From a virus: a stretch of 48,580 bases of DNA. The stretch is from the IMG/VR virus record IMGVR_UViG_3300025853_000146, positions 1 to 48,580 of that record; one strand, written 5' to 3'. Below are positions 8,018 to 17,100 of the stretch, piece by piece. The number at the start of each line of letters is the position of its first letter. Position 1 is the stretch's first letter. The notes under the pieces are model-generated. The model ran no database searches. It saw nothing but the letters and a program-made list of their open reading frames with translations, and was not told where the DNA came from. The position numbers were made by a program, and so were the translations under genes.

Positions 8018-8530
8018 ATGAGCAGATTAGATTTTATTAGGTCTTTACATGGCCGAGAGGCTCGCCCACCTAAAGTTATTATTGGAGAAAACACTAAGGT
8101 TTGCGATACAGCGAAAATAGGAAACGACGGGTTTGGATTTGAACCTGATGAAAAAGGAGAGCTAGTGTTTTTCCCTCACTTTGGTGATGTAATTGTAGGG
8201 GACAATGTTGTCATAGGCTCTCATGTTTGTATTGATCGAGGCAACTTGCATAACACCGTTATTGAAGATGGGGTTAAAATAGACAATCTAGTTCATATTG
8301 CTCACAACGCCCACATAGGCAAAAACACCTTGATAGTAGCTGGAAGTGTAATATGCGGCTCTGTTAAAATAGGAAGAAATTGCTTTATTGGGGCTAACTC
8401 TACTATAAAACAACATTTAAAAATAGGGGATAATTCTGTCGTTGGCATGGGTTCGGTGGTTACCAAGAATATTCCCAGCGGGGAAGTTTGGGCTGGAAAT
8501 CCAGCCAGATTCTTAAAATCAAACAAATGA
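8018..8530 (+). CDS. LpxD-like left-handed beta-helix acyltransferase
   Basis: A 170-aa hexapeptide-repeat enzyme. The order of motifs matches the catalytic core of LpxD, the UDP-3-O-acyl-glucosamine N-acyltransferase of lipid A synthesis: IGNDGFGFEPD, VVIGSHVCIDRGNL, KIDNLVHIAHNAHIG, KIGRNCFIGAN, then GSVVTKNIPSGEVWAGNPA. His96 in IAHN corresponds to the catalytic His of LpxD. The N-terminal uridine-binding domain and the C-terminal helices of full LpxD (about 340 aa) are missing, so a soluble sugar or sugar-nucleotide acceptor is more likely than lipid A itself; other sugar N- or O-acyltransferases share this fold. The gene overlaps the PIG-L-like gene by ATGA. Acyl transfer to an amino sugar freed by that deacetylase is an inference. 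Confidence 0.8.
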   Translation: MSRLDFIRSLHGREARPPKVIIGENTKVCDTAKIGNDGFGFEPDEKGELVFFPHFGDVIVGDNVVIGSHVCIDRGNLHNTVIEDGVKIDNLVHIAHNAHIGKNTLIVAGSVICGSVKIGRNCFIGANSTIKQHLKIGDNSVVGMGSVVTKNIPSGEVWAGNPARFLKSNK

Positions 8531-9165
8531 CTCTAGACAATTTTAAGACGGTTTTGGTGTTGGGTCCACATACCGACGATGGAGAGATAGGAGCTGGGGC
8601 TACTATTTCTAGGCTTTGTAGGGAAGGTAAAAAAGTTTACTATGTTGCTTTTTCTATTTGTGAGGAGTCTGTGCCTCCAGGATTTGATAAAACCGTATTG
8701 TCGAAAGAAATACTGAGGGCTGGATCCAGGTTGGGTATTCCTAAAGCCAACATTTCTACACTTAGATACAAAGTGAGAAAATTCACGTCAAGCAGGCAGG
8801 ATATTCTTGAGGATATGATTAAGATTAAAAACACTATCGATCCCGATCTGGTATTACTGCCCTGTTCTTATGATATCCATCAGGATCACAAAGTGATATT
8901 CGAAGAAGGCACTAGAGCCTTCAAAAAAACAAGCATACTGGGGTATGAAATCCCATGGAACAACCTGGAAATTAACAACAGGTGTTTTATTGAGGTTTTT
9001 CCTGAAGATTTAAAAAACAAAGTTGACTCTATTTTAGAGTACAAATCACAGTCTTTTAGAAACTACATAAACGAAGATTATATCAGGTCTTTACTCGTCA
9101 TTAGAGGCAAGCAAATCGACTTTGATTTAGCCGAATCATTTGAGGTCATCAGGTTGATATTTTGA
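8527..9165 (+). CDS. PIG-L/LmbE-family sugar N-deacetylase
   Basis: A 212-aa protein. The start at 8527 was chosen because it overlaps the preceding stop as ATGA; the longer frame from 8488 lies within the upstream gene. It has the two zinc motifs of the PIG-L superfamily: PHTDDGE at residues 14-20 and DIHQDHK at 117-123. Family members remove N-acetyl groups from GlcNAc-type sugars in GPI, mycothiol, bacillithiol and antibiotic synthesis. The pair of a deacetylase and an LpxD-like acyltransferase parallels the LpxC-LpxD step order with a different deacetylase fold. The target (host surface glycan, virion glycan or other) cannot be read from sequence. Both genes look more A+T-rich than the neighbouring capsid genes, which hints at transfer. 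Confidence 0.85.
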   Translation: MTLDNFKTVLVLGPHTDDGEIGAGATISRLCREGKKVYYVAFSICEESVPPGFDKTVLSKEILRAGSRLGIPKANISTLRYKVRKFTSSRQDILEDMIKIKNTIDPDLVLLPCSYDIHQDHKVIFEEGTRAFKKTSILGYEIPWNNLEINNRCFIEVFPEDLKNKVDSILEYKSQSFRNYINEDYIRSLLVIRGKQIDFDLAESFEVIRLIF

Positions 9166-9192
9166 TACAAGAAGCTCTAAATAAATACTTTA

Positions 9193-9200
9193 TATATTTG
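9193..9200 (+). promoter_or_regulatory. -7 box upstream of the head gene operon
   Basis: TATATTTG lies 18 nt before the scaffold start codon. No TTTG -33 box sits at 19-21 nt. It probably starts transcription of the scaffold and capsid genes. Confidence 0.45.
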
Positions 9201-9218
9201 CATTTAAATTAAATCCTA

Positions 9219-10313
9219 ATGGAAGAACAAAACACACAAACTATTGAGCAGCAGCCAGTGACTGAGGAAACAAACTCCCCTTCATTTAGCTTCGTTTCTG
9301 ACGAAGAGGTAGCTGCTATGCAACAACCTCAAGAGCCTGCCGCCCCAGCTGTGCAAGAACAGCCTACGGTGGAAGACACTCCAGAGGTACAACAAGAAAC
9401 TGTAACTGAGCCTCAGCCTGATCAGCCAGAAGCTCAGCCACAATACGCACCAGAACAAATCGAGGGTGCGGTGTTCGAATTCCTTAGCGAAAGGCTTGGG
9501 AGAAACATCGCTTCGTTTGATGACCTTCAGGCGCAACAGCAGGAGCAAAGAGAGCTCGACGAACGTATTTCTGTGATCGCGGATTTTGTCGAAAAGACTG
9601 GCCGCGACCCAAGAGATTGGTTTATCTATCAGTCCATGAACCCTTCCGAAATGGATGACGTGACTGCAATCAGAACCAAGATGGCTTCTGATTACCCAAA
9701 CCTCTCGCAAGAAGAAGTCGGTATGTTGGTCTCTAGCAAGTATAAGCTCGACCCAGATCTGCACTCAGAAGACGAGGTGAAGCTTTCGCAACTGCAAATG
9801 AAGATCGACGCGGAGAACGCACGTAAAGGTATCGACGAGCTGCGAACGCAGTATCAGGCACCACAACGTCAAGCATCCGATGAGTCGGAATCATTAATTG
9901 ATGACGCTTGGGTTTCGAACATGCGCAGAGAGCTAGACGCTATGGAAGGGATTGAATTCAATCTCGGAAATGAGAAGACGTTTACTTTCGGTATGGACAA
10001 CAACTACAAGAGTCAGCTCGCTGAGAAAAACACTCGCCTTGACGAGTTCTTCGATCCTTACGTGAACGAAGATGGGAGCTGGGATTATGACAAGCTGAAT
10101 ATGCACAGAGCCGTCATTGACAACGTAGAGAGCATCGTACAGTCTGTTTACAGACAGGGGCTTTCTGATGGTCAGCGTGGCGTAGTGGAGAAAGCAGCTA
10201 ACATTTCTCCTCAGTCTCCAAATCAAGGAAACCAAACAAACGGACCTGACCCGCTTGTTCAGCAATTAAAAGAAGCGCTTGGACAAAGCGGAGGGGGGTT
10301 CGGATTTATCTAA
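9219..10313 (+). CDS. Putative capsid scaffolding protein
   Basis: A 364-aa acidic protein. The first 85 residues are Gln/Glu/Pro-rich and disordered-looking (QQPQEPAAPAVQEQ, PQPDQPEAQPQ). The middle is predicted helical (QAQQQEQRELDERISVIADF, LQMKIDAENARKGIDELRTQ) and the end is a short helix plus Gly-rich tail (LKEALGQSGGGFGFI). This composition, the size, and the position 21 nt before the major capsid gene match scaffolding proteins of podoviruses (T7 gp9-like place). It would guide procapsid assembly and leave or be cleaved on maturation. No protease or enzyme motif is seen. Confidence 0.75.
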   Translation: MEEQNTQTIEQQPVTEETNSPSFSFVSDEEVAAMQQPQEPAAPAVQEQPTVEDTPEVQQETVTEPQPDQPEAQPQYAPEQIEGAVFEFLSERLGRNIASFDDLQAQQQEQRELDERISVIADFVEKTGRDPRDWFIYQSMNPSEMDDVTAIRTKMASDYPNLSQEEVGMLVSSKYKLDPDLHSEDEVKLSQLQMKIDAENARKGIDELRTQYQAPQRQASDESESLIDDAWVSNMRRELDAMEGIEFNLGNEKTFTFGMDNNYKSQLAEKNTRLDEFFDPYVNEDGSWDYDKLNMHRAVIDNVESIVQSVYRQGLSDGQRGVVEKAANISPQSPNQGNQTNGPDPLVQQLKEALGQSGGGFGFI

Positions 10314-10334
10314 ACTTTTAAAAAATAAGAAATT

Positions 10335-11741
10335 ATGGCATTTGGAACGCCTAGCAATGTAGCAGACGCAGCTGTAACAGGCGGTGGTTTGCAGGCAACG
10401 CCACAGAACTATATTTCTCTGGCAACTTTGATTGATCCTACGAAGCCCGACGTAAGAGATCTTTATGTACAAACTTATGGTGATCAGGGCATCACTGGCT
10501 TCTTGGAACTTACTGGCGCCAAGAAGAATGCAGGTACCTCTGACAAAGTTGAGTGGTACGAAGAAGGCCGTCTGCACAAGACTGTTGTTGGTCAGTATGA
10601 CGAAGGCGACGACAAGATTTATCTCCACGCTTCTGACGTAGAAGGAGGTGCTCCTACGGCTCGTGTAAATGACGTTCTTTTGTCTCCAGCTGGTCATAGA
10701 CTTTTGGTTACTGCTGTTTCGACTGATGGTGACGGAGCTACGACGACAGAGCGAACTGCACTGACCGTTACCGACCTCGGCAAAACTGACTCTTCTGCTG
10801 ATGAAGGCACTCCTGGTACAACTGGAACCTTCGGCACTGTTACTTTTGCTATCATTGGTAATATGCATGCTCAAGGCACAGAGCAGCCAACAGCTTTCTA
10901 CCAGACTGGCTTGATCAAGCGATCCAACCCATACATCATCGTTAAGGAGATGTACGAAGTAAGCGGCTCTCAAGCTACTAACATCGGCTGGTTGAATGTG
11001 AACGGTCAGTACATGTGGTACTTGAAGAACGAGATGGACGCTCGTAAGCGCTTCATGAACGAAAGAGAGATGATGTTGTTGTACTCTGAGGCTAACGACG
11101 GTAATGCCGTTACTGTAGGTTCTGACAAAATCGTTCCTTCTGAGGGTTACTTCGAGGCTGTTGAGAAGAGAGGTATCACTGTCGCTGGGTCTCCAGCGGG
11201 ATTTGATGGTGATTTCGATAACATCATCCTTGAGCTCGACAAAGAAGGTGCTCCTAACGAGTACGCTATGTACTTGAACAGAGCTCAGTCTTTGAAGATT
11301 GACGACTTGTTGGCTAGAGGCCCAGTAGCAGGTGGAAACTCTATTACTGCAGGTCTTGCTTCTCAGTTTGGTGCGTTTAACAACTCTCAGGACTTGGCTG
11401 TTAGCCTCGGATTTAAGTCGTTTACTCGTGGTGGCTACACTTTCCACAAGCACGACTGGAAGTTGTTGAATGACCCAACACTGGGTGGTATCGGCGGACC
11501 TACTGGAGCTATGATTCCAATGTCTCAGGTTGCTGACGCTAACACAGGTGTTAAGTCTCCTGCTTTGGAGATGAACTACAAGGCTGCTGGCAACTACTCT
11601 CGCGAGATGGAGCACTGGGTAGAAGGTGGTGGTGTCCTCGGACACGTAACTAGCGGTAAGGATACCGTTAAGTTCAACTACCGCTCTGAGTGCAACCTCG
11701 TAACTCGTGCTGCTAATCAGCACGTATTGTTGCAGGGATAA
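10335..11741 (+). CDS. Major capsid protein
   Basis: A 468-aa protein directly after the scaffold gene and followed by a strong terminator, as expected for the most highly expressed structural gene. The codon choice is even and biased (many GCT, GGT, AAC, GAC), unlike the looser use in nearby accessory genes. The N-terminus (MAFGTPSNVADAAVTGGGL) is short and Gly-rich. Stretches such as VEWYEEGRLHKTVVGQYDEG and ANQHVLLQG at the C-terminus fit a HK97-type capsid shell protein. The identification rests mainly on position, size and composition. A long antisense frame across it is a by-product of the codon bias. Confidence 0.85.
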   Translation: MAFGTPSNVADAAVTGGGLQATPQNYISLATLIDPTKPDVRDLYVQTYGDQGITGFLELTGAKKNAGTSDKVEWYEEGRLHKTVVGQYDEGDDKIYLHASDVEGGAPTARVNDVLLSPAGHRLLVTAVSTDGDGATTTERTALTVTDLGKTDSSADEGTPGTTGTFGTVTFAIIGNMHAQGTEQPTAFYQTGLIKRSNPYIIVKEMYEVSGSQATNIGWLNVNGQYMWYLKNEMDARKRFMNEREMMLLYSEANDGNAVTVGSDKIVPSEGYFEAVEKRGITVAGSPAGFDGDFDNIILELDKEGAPNEYAMYLNRAQSLKIDDLLARGPVAGGNSITAGLASQFGAFNNSQDLAVSLGFKSFTRGGYTFHKHDWKLLNDPTLGGIGGPTGAMIPMSQVADANTGVKSPALEMNYKAAGNYSREMEHWVEGGGVLGHVTSGKDTVKFNYRSECNLVTRAANQHVLLQG

Positions 11742-11756
11742 TACATATAGGTAATC

Positions 11757-11784
11757 GAGAGGGGGAATACGCCCCCTCTCTTTT
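11757..11784 (+). terminator. Strong rho-independent terminator after the capsid gene
   Basis: A perfect 9-bp stem (GAGAGGGGG / CCCCCTCTC, loop AATACG at 11766-11771) is followed by TTTT. It probably separates capsid from downstream gene dosage. Confidence 0.9.
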
Positions 11785-11814
11785 ACTTCTCTTGAATTTC
11801 AATTTTATTTTACT

Positions 11815-12597
11815 ATGACTACAAGCACAAAGCGGGCTCCTGGGCGCCCCAAAAAAACCCAGCAAAAGCAGAAAATTCGCAGATCTGAAAAAAACAACGG
11901 CATTTATCAGTTTAAGGCTGTTCGGTCTAAGGCTGTTTTAATGTTGATGCAAAGCGGAATCACAGTCTTTGATAAGGACTCTGGAAAGGTTAGAGAAATC
12001 AGATACTGTGAAAACGAGAACTCTATCTTTAGGGATGAGCAAGCTGAACACTCAGTAAAGAGTCCAGTCATATTCACTATGGGTAACCTCTTGGTTGGTC
12101 CAGAAAAGCCAAACCTTCTTGCTTATTTGAATGCGCATCCAGAAAACAAGGCGAATGGAGGTGGGACTTTCTACCTGGTAGACACTGCCAAGAAAGTTGA
12201 GAACGATCTAGATACAGAGTTCTTGGTAAACGACGCGATTAACATGCTCCGAACAAAGGAGCTCGACGAGCTCTTGGCTGTAGCTCTGGCATACGGAATG
12301 GATGTGGACCGACCTATTGCAGAGGTAAAGCATGACTTGCTTCTAAAGGCCAAGAAGTCTCCTAAGACATTCATTGAGTCGTTTGACAACCCTGTCGTAA
12401 CCATGAAGTCTAAGATTCGCCAAGCAATCTCTTATCAGATTATTAAGGCAGAGCGAGACGCTATCAAGTGGTTCGACACCAACAAGCATATTATATCAGT
12501 CCCAGTGGGACAGAACCCAGTTGACGTATTCGTGCGTTACTGCATGACAGAAGCGGCTGCCCCCGTCGTCGCTGAGATTGAGCGTCAGCTGGACTAA
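11815..12597 (+). CDS. Conserved virion-cluster protein with AT-hook-like N-terminus
   Basis: A 260-aa protein that begins with a basic stretch holding an AT-hook-like core (APGRPKK, then QKQKIRRSEKN). The rest is mixed alpha/beta (VIFTMGNLLVGPEKPNLLAYLNAHP, then helical LVNDAINMLRTKELDELLAVALAYG). It lies alone between two terminators in the head region. The basic N-terminus suggests DNA contact, for instance in the capsid or connector, but this is inferred. No enzymatic motif was recognised. Confidence 0.75.
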   Translation: MTTSTKRAPGRPKKTQQKQKIRRSEKNNGIYQFKAVRSKAVLMLMQSGITVFDKDSGKVREIRYCENENSIFRDEQAEHSVKSPVIFTMGNLLVGPEKPNLLAYLNAHPENKANGGGTFYLVDTAKKVENDLDTEFLVNDAINMLRTKELDELLAVALAYGMDVDRPIAEVKHDLLLKAKKSPKTFIESFDNPVVTMKSKIRQAISYQIIKAERDAIKWFDTNKHIISVPVGQNPVDVFVRYCMTEAAAPVVAEIERQLD

Positions 12598-12618
12598 TTC
12601 TACATATATACTGCTGAG

Positions 12619-12648
12619 AAGGCCTCCGAAAGGGGGCTTTTTCTTTTT
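12619..12648 (+). terminator. Rho-independent terminator
   Basis: Stem 12619-12627 / 12632-12640 (core GCCTCC / GGGGGC with one G-T pair, GAAA loop 12628-12631), then a T-rich tail. It ends the AT-hook protein unit just before the next promoter box. Confidence 0.85.
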
Positions 12649-12650
12649 CG

Positions 12651-12658
12651 TATATTTG
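12651..12658 (+). promoter_or_regulatory. -7 box 4 nt before a start codon (possible leaderless mRNA)
   Basis: TATATTTG, then CTTC, then the ATG at 12663. Same spacing as at 6574 and 22039. It would start transcription of the connector and nozzle genes. Confidence 0.5.
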
Positions 12659-12662
12659 CTTC

Positions 12663-13394
12663 ATGTTTGCTAACATTCGCAGCGTATACAACACTTTAAA
12701 GAATCTGGCTAATAAGGATCAGCGGGGTTTTGTTACGCCACAAATATTCAATCAGTTTGCTTACCAGGCTCAGCTAAACATCTACAACTCTTTGTTTAGG
12801 GAGTTGGAGCAGGCTCGACGGTCAAGCAGACAGGGGATCTCTGCTAAAAGAGATAAGTCTAGAATCAAGCAGGTCGAAGAGGATTTGTCTGTATTTGCAA
12901 AGAGAGGCAATATCAATAAGTCTAATGGCGTGTTTGCTAAGCCAGTGGACCTTTCTAGAATCATCAGCATGACCACCTTCGGAAGCGTTTTGCTGGGACA
13001 GTCTACCAGAACGGTGATTGACGTATGTTATGACGAAGATAAGATTGAACGCATCCTGTTGAGCGACATCTCTGCTCCTTCTGAATCTTCTCCAGTAGCT
13101 TTGGTTTCTTCAGACATTGAGGTATTCCCAAGTCAAATCAACAAGATCTCGGTTAGGTATTACAAGATTCCAGAGTCGAGAAATGATGATGCCACATATA
13201 GCGCCAGCACAGCAAGACCCTCGCTCGATGAAAGCCCTGGTACTGGAGTTCCAGAAGATCAGCACTTCGAGCTGCCAGCTCACTACGAAGCTGAGCTAGC
13301 TATGGAGATTGCAAAGATGATTGGGTTGAACTTGAGAGACGCTGATATCGTGAATTACTCCATGAAAGAGGAGCTACCAAAAGTTAAGAAGTAA
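12663..13394 (+). CDS. Putative head-tail connector/adaptor protein
   Basis: A 243-aa protein, helical in its N-terminal half (YNTLKNLANKDQRGFVTPQIFNQFAYQAQLNIYN is the typical opening of connector-type proteins in Bacteroidota podoviruses). The second half is beta-rich (INKISVRYYKIPES) and ends in a helical segment (YEAELAMEIAKMIGLNLRDADIV). Its place after the capsid and before the nozzle, and its size, match the adaptor or gatekeeper ring that joins portal to tail. The stop overlaps the next start as TAATG. Confidence 0.7.
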   Translation: MFANIRSVYNTLKNLANKDQRGFVTPQIFNQFAYQAQLNIYNSLFRELEQARRSSRQGISAKRDKSRIKQVEEDLSVFAKRGNINKSNGVFAKPVDLSRIISMTTFGSVLLGQSTRTVIDVCYDEDKIERILLSDISAPSESSPVALVSSDIEVFPSQINKISVRYYKIPESRNDDATYSASTARPSLDESPGTGVPEDQHFELPAHYEAELAMEIAKMIGLNLRDADIVNYSMKEELPKVKK

Positions 13395-14167
13395 TGGCTA
13401 GGAATACAGTATCAGTAAATCAAGTAGTAAACGACTTCGTTATCACGCTGGGCCATGACGACTACGTGAATGACGTAGAAGACACTGTGTTGCGAGCTTT
13501 TGCGTTGAGGGGCATTCGTGAGATGGGGTTCGACCTCTTGAACAGAATAAAGTCCATCAAGCTTCCTGTTGACTCAACAAACAACACCGTTGCTCTTCCT
13601 TCTGATTTCGTCAAGGCTGTTAAGATTGGTGTGATCGGTACAGACAACCTTATCTATGTATTCGGAGAAAACAAGAATATCAACTACTCCATGAAGGAGG
13701 ATAGTAATGGTAATCTCGTGGACTCCAAGACCAGTAATGCTGACATCGGCGGAAATGTAGATGACGGCTTAAACAGCTATGTGTTCAGAAACTATACGTT
13801 TGCAGGCAACGACGGACAGCTTTACGGCTATGGCGGTGGACGCTACGCTGGTCAGTACAGACTTAACCTCGACCAGAACAGAATCGAAGTAGACTCAAGG
13901 TACAGTGAAGTGGTGCTTGAGTATGTAGCCGACGAAGCCAGGTCTACTAATCCGTCTATCGATATTCAGGCCGAAGAAGCGCTTAGATCGTACATCTACC
14001 ACAAGCTAGTGGAGCGCAAGTCTTCTGTGCCTGCCAACGAAAAGGCTCGTGCAAGACGAGAGTACTACAACGAACTCAGAAAGGCCAACGCAAGACTGAA
14101 ATCATTCTCTAAAGAAGAAGCTCTTAAGACTATTCGTAAGAATTACAAGCAAAGCCCTAAAGGATAA
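13394..14167 (+). CDS. Putative tail adaptor / tubular protein A-like
   Basis: A 257-aa protein with features of the gp4/gp11-like adaptor group: an N-terminal helix bundle (VNDVEDTVLRAFALRGIREMGFDLLNRIKSIKL), a strand with the LPSDFVKAVKIGV motif, a Gly/Tyr-rich loop region (GNDGQLYGYGGGRYAGQY), and a basic C-terminal helix (RARREYYNELRKANARLKSF). It would form a ring between the portal-proximal connector and the nozzle. The upstream and downstream junctions are both TAATG, so the three genes are probably co-translated. Confidence 0.75.
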   Translation: MARNTVSVNQVVNDFVITLGHDDYVNDVEDTVLRAFALRGIREMGFDLLNRIKSIKLPVDSTNNTVALPSDFVKAVKIGVIGTDNLIYVFGENKNINYSMKEDSNGNLVDSKTSNADIGGNVDDGLNSYVFRNYTFAGNDGQLYGYGGGRYAGQYRLNLDQNRIEVDSRYSEVVLEYVADEARSTNPSIDIQAEEALRSYIYHKLVERKSSVPANEKARARREYYNELRKANARLKSFSKEEALKTIRKNYKQSPKG

Positions 14168-17100
14168 TGGCGATAGACAAGATTATACCATTTACCCTGA
14201 ACAAATCTTCGGATGAAAGAGCTGTAAAATCAACTGAGATGACCGACGCATTGAATGTGACGGTATCTACAGATGAAGACGGCAATGGGTTTGTTCTTAA
14301 GACGGCGAAAGGCAATGTACCTATTAGCGGTACTCTTCCCGCCGCACACAGGCAACGAAAAGTAATAGGGAGCGTAACTGATTTAGATACAGACTACGTT
14401 TACTTTTTCGTGGCTCATCCAGGTACTGGCGGAAGCGCAATTCTGCGATGTAACTACAATAGAGAGTCACCCGAATATGAAGAAGTATACAGCGAGGTGA
14501 CTAACATACTTGACCTGCAAGTAGACAGTTATGTAGACGCAGACATCTTAAGGGTTGATACCAATCAAGCAGGAACCGTTCAGACGATTATCTACTTTAC
14601 TGACGGGGTAAATGAGCCTCGAAAGATTAACGTAGATAGGGCTTTGAGCGGAATCTTAGACAGCTACTCGAATGACGACATAAGAGAATTCTTTAGCGTT
14701 TGTAAGACAGCCCCAAGAGAAGAGATAGTTGTTTACAGCGCTACAGATGACCACACAGACAAAAACAGCATATACGGGAAAAGCTTTTCTTTCGCTTATC
14801 AGTATGTTTACAAGGACGGCGAGGAAAGTGCTTTATCAAACCACTCTAATCCAGTGGTTCCAGACTATCTGTTAAATACAGTTTACGACGACGGGAAACC
14901 TATCCATTCAGAAAACGTAATCAAAGTTGAAGTCCCTCATGGCGGACAAGAGGTAGATAGCGTAAACATCATCTTCAGAGATTTAGAGTCTGGGGTGTTT
15001 TACAAAGCTGGGAACTTCTCTTTTTCTAGCAACAAACCTGCATCTCAGGTTGATGGTAGAGATTTCTGGGATTATGACGAAGGGGGAACTTCTCCAGCCG
15101 TAGGTGTATTTCATTTTTACAACTCACAGGCTTATCCAGCAATGGCTGAGATCGACGCTTTTAAGATGTTCGACAACGTACCACAAAAGTCAAACGCTCA
15201 AACCATATCTAACGGTAGGCTGTTCTATGGTGGTTACGAAGAAGGTTATCCTAATCATTCTACAAACGCTAACTTTTTAGTAGAGTATAGTGATGTAAAG
15301 ACTCTTGATTACAGGATTAACGTAACTAATAAAAACCTTTCCGCCCCTGGGGATTATGATATTATTTTAGACTTTTCTAACTGTCCTCAAACGTTATACA
15401 AGGGTGAGTCACTTAGCCTTGATTTCTCTATAGATACTAACGGGCAATGGTCCGTCTACCTTGACGATCCAATTGTGGGTACTGCCACACCGCAACCCAT
15501 AGACTATCTTCTTAATTTAATAGGCGGTTCTGATCCAGACTTAGACCTAGGCGGCACTTCAGATACGGCGTTGAGATTCAACTCGAAGGTATTCAAAATA
15601 AAGACCTCTTACGAGGTTACCCAGTCAAGTATAAGCACACCGCAGGCTGTTGTGTCTATGTTGAATAACATTAGGTTTAATTCGGGGCAACAAAGTTACG
15701 GACTGCGATTCGATTACAACGACTCCAATCCGCCAGTTTCTGGAGATGAAACACCTGCTGTTTCTCCAGTTTCTGACTCAATTAAAATTAAAAAAGCTAC
15801 TATTTCATTAGGGTTTACAGTAGGTAGTTATCACACTCCGTCTTCATCTATTCCGATTAGGCCATATGTGACAAATGTAGTAGTCGGACAAGACCTTGGT
15901 GATGTTCTGTGGTATAAATCGAGCCTGGGCCAATACGTAGATTACGATTTAGCCTCTCAATCGTACAACCTTAACAACTCTGGAGGGGTTGACGACACTA
16001 TGGCTGATTACGTCGATACTATATCTAACTCAAATGACGATTACGAATTAGGCAACTCAAATAAAAGTCTTTTCTCTGGCGACTTAGAGAGAAGTAAAAC
16101 GTGGAAGGCTGGGGTAAATCATGATTTTGGTATTGTCTACTATGACGAAAGAGGTAGAAACGGATTTGTAAACGAACTCGGTTCTGTTTACGTCAAGCAT
16201 ATCAGCGAGCGAGAGAAGAGGGGCAGGGCAGAGATTAAGCTCAATTTGAAAGGCTTAACACACCCTAGTTGGGCTACAGACTTTGGTATTGTTTACGGAG
16301 GAAATCAAGACATCCTTGACTTTAAACAATACTCTGTTGCGGACGGTTTCTCTTCTTACTATTATGACGCTAGCTACAGCGAAACACAAGGAGAGGAGCA
16401 CGACAACAGAATATACGTCTCCTTAAAATCGTGGTCTGGATCCCGTGTCTCATACGTAGGCGACAAAGGGGTTGACTACAACTACAAGTTTAAGCAAGGC
16501 GACGTACTCAGAATTCTTAAGTACAAGGATGATTCTGGAAACTATGTTTACCCAGACAATCTTGAATTTAAGGTTGTTGACTTTAGGCATTTGAGGGAGG
16601 ACATTGCAGATGAGACCGCTGAGTCCTTGAGGGCGGAAATCAGAGAAATTGAAGAGGGCGAAAGGTCGGGGTTTGGTGATTTTGTTATGAATGCTTTAAA
16701 CAGGATAACAGGAGGGGAAGAAGATCCTAATTCGTTTATAGGGGGGTCAGAGGATCAATCAGAAGCAATTAACGAGCTCATTGAAGAACTTAGGATTAAC
16801 GAATATAAACGGCTTAGAACGCATCCTATCTCCCTTAGAAACCCGTTGATTAGGGGTAACTACGCACCGTGTAAGGGTCACTTCTTGGTGCTAGAAGACC
16901 CAGGTCACGCTGGGTGGGGGGCTGCGGACAGAGCTACAAACAGCAATGGCGGTGTAGCCCACGTTGTTCCTGGGGATGAATATGACTCTGGTTCGTCTCC
17001 AGGCCACACTGCGGATAGTGCGCACTTCCACCCAATTATCAACTGGTCTAGACACGTAGTTGTAGAGATATACACCCCTAAAATAAAGGCACCATCGAAA

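Noticed and set aside
10266-11723. 485-aa open frame antisense to the major capsid gene
   Set aside because: It mirrors the strong codon bias of the capsid gene, lacks its own start context, and its translation has no domain-like order.
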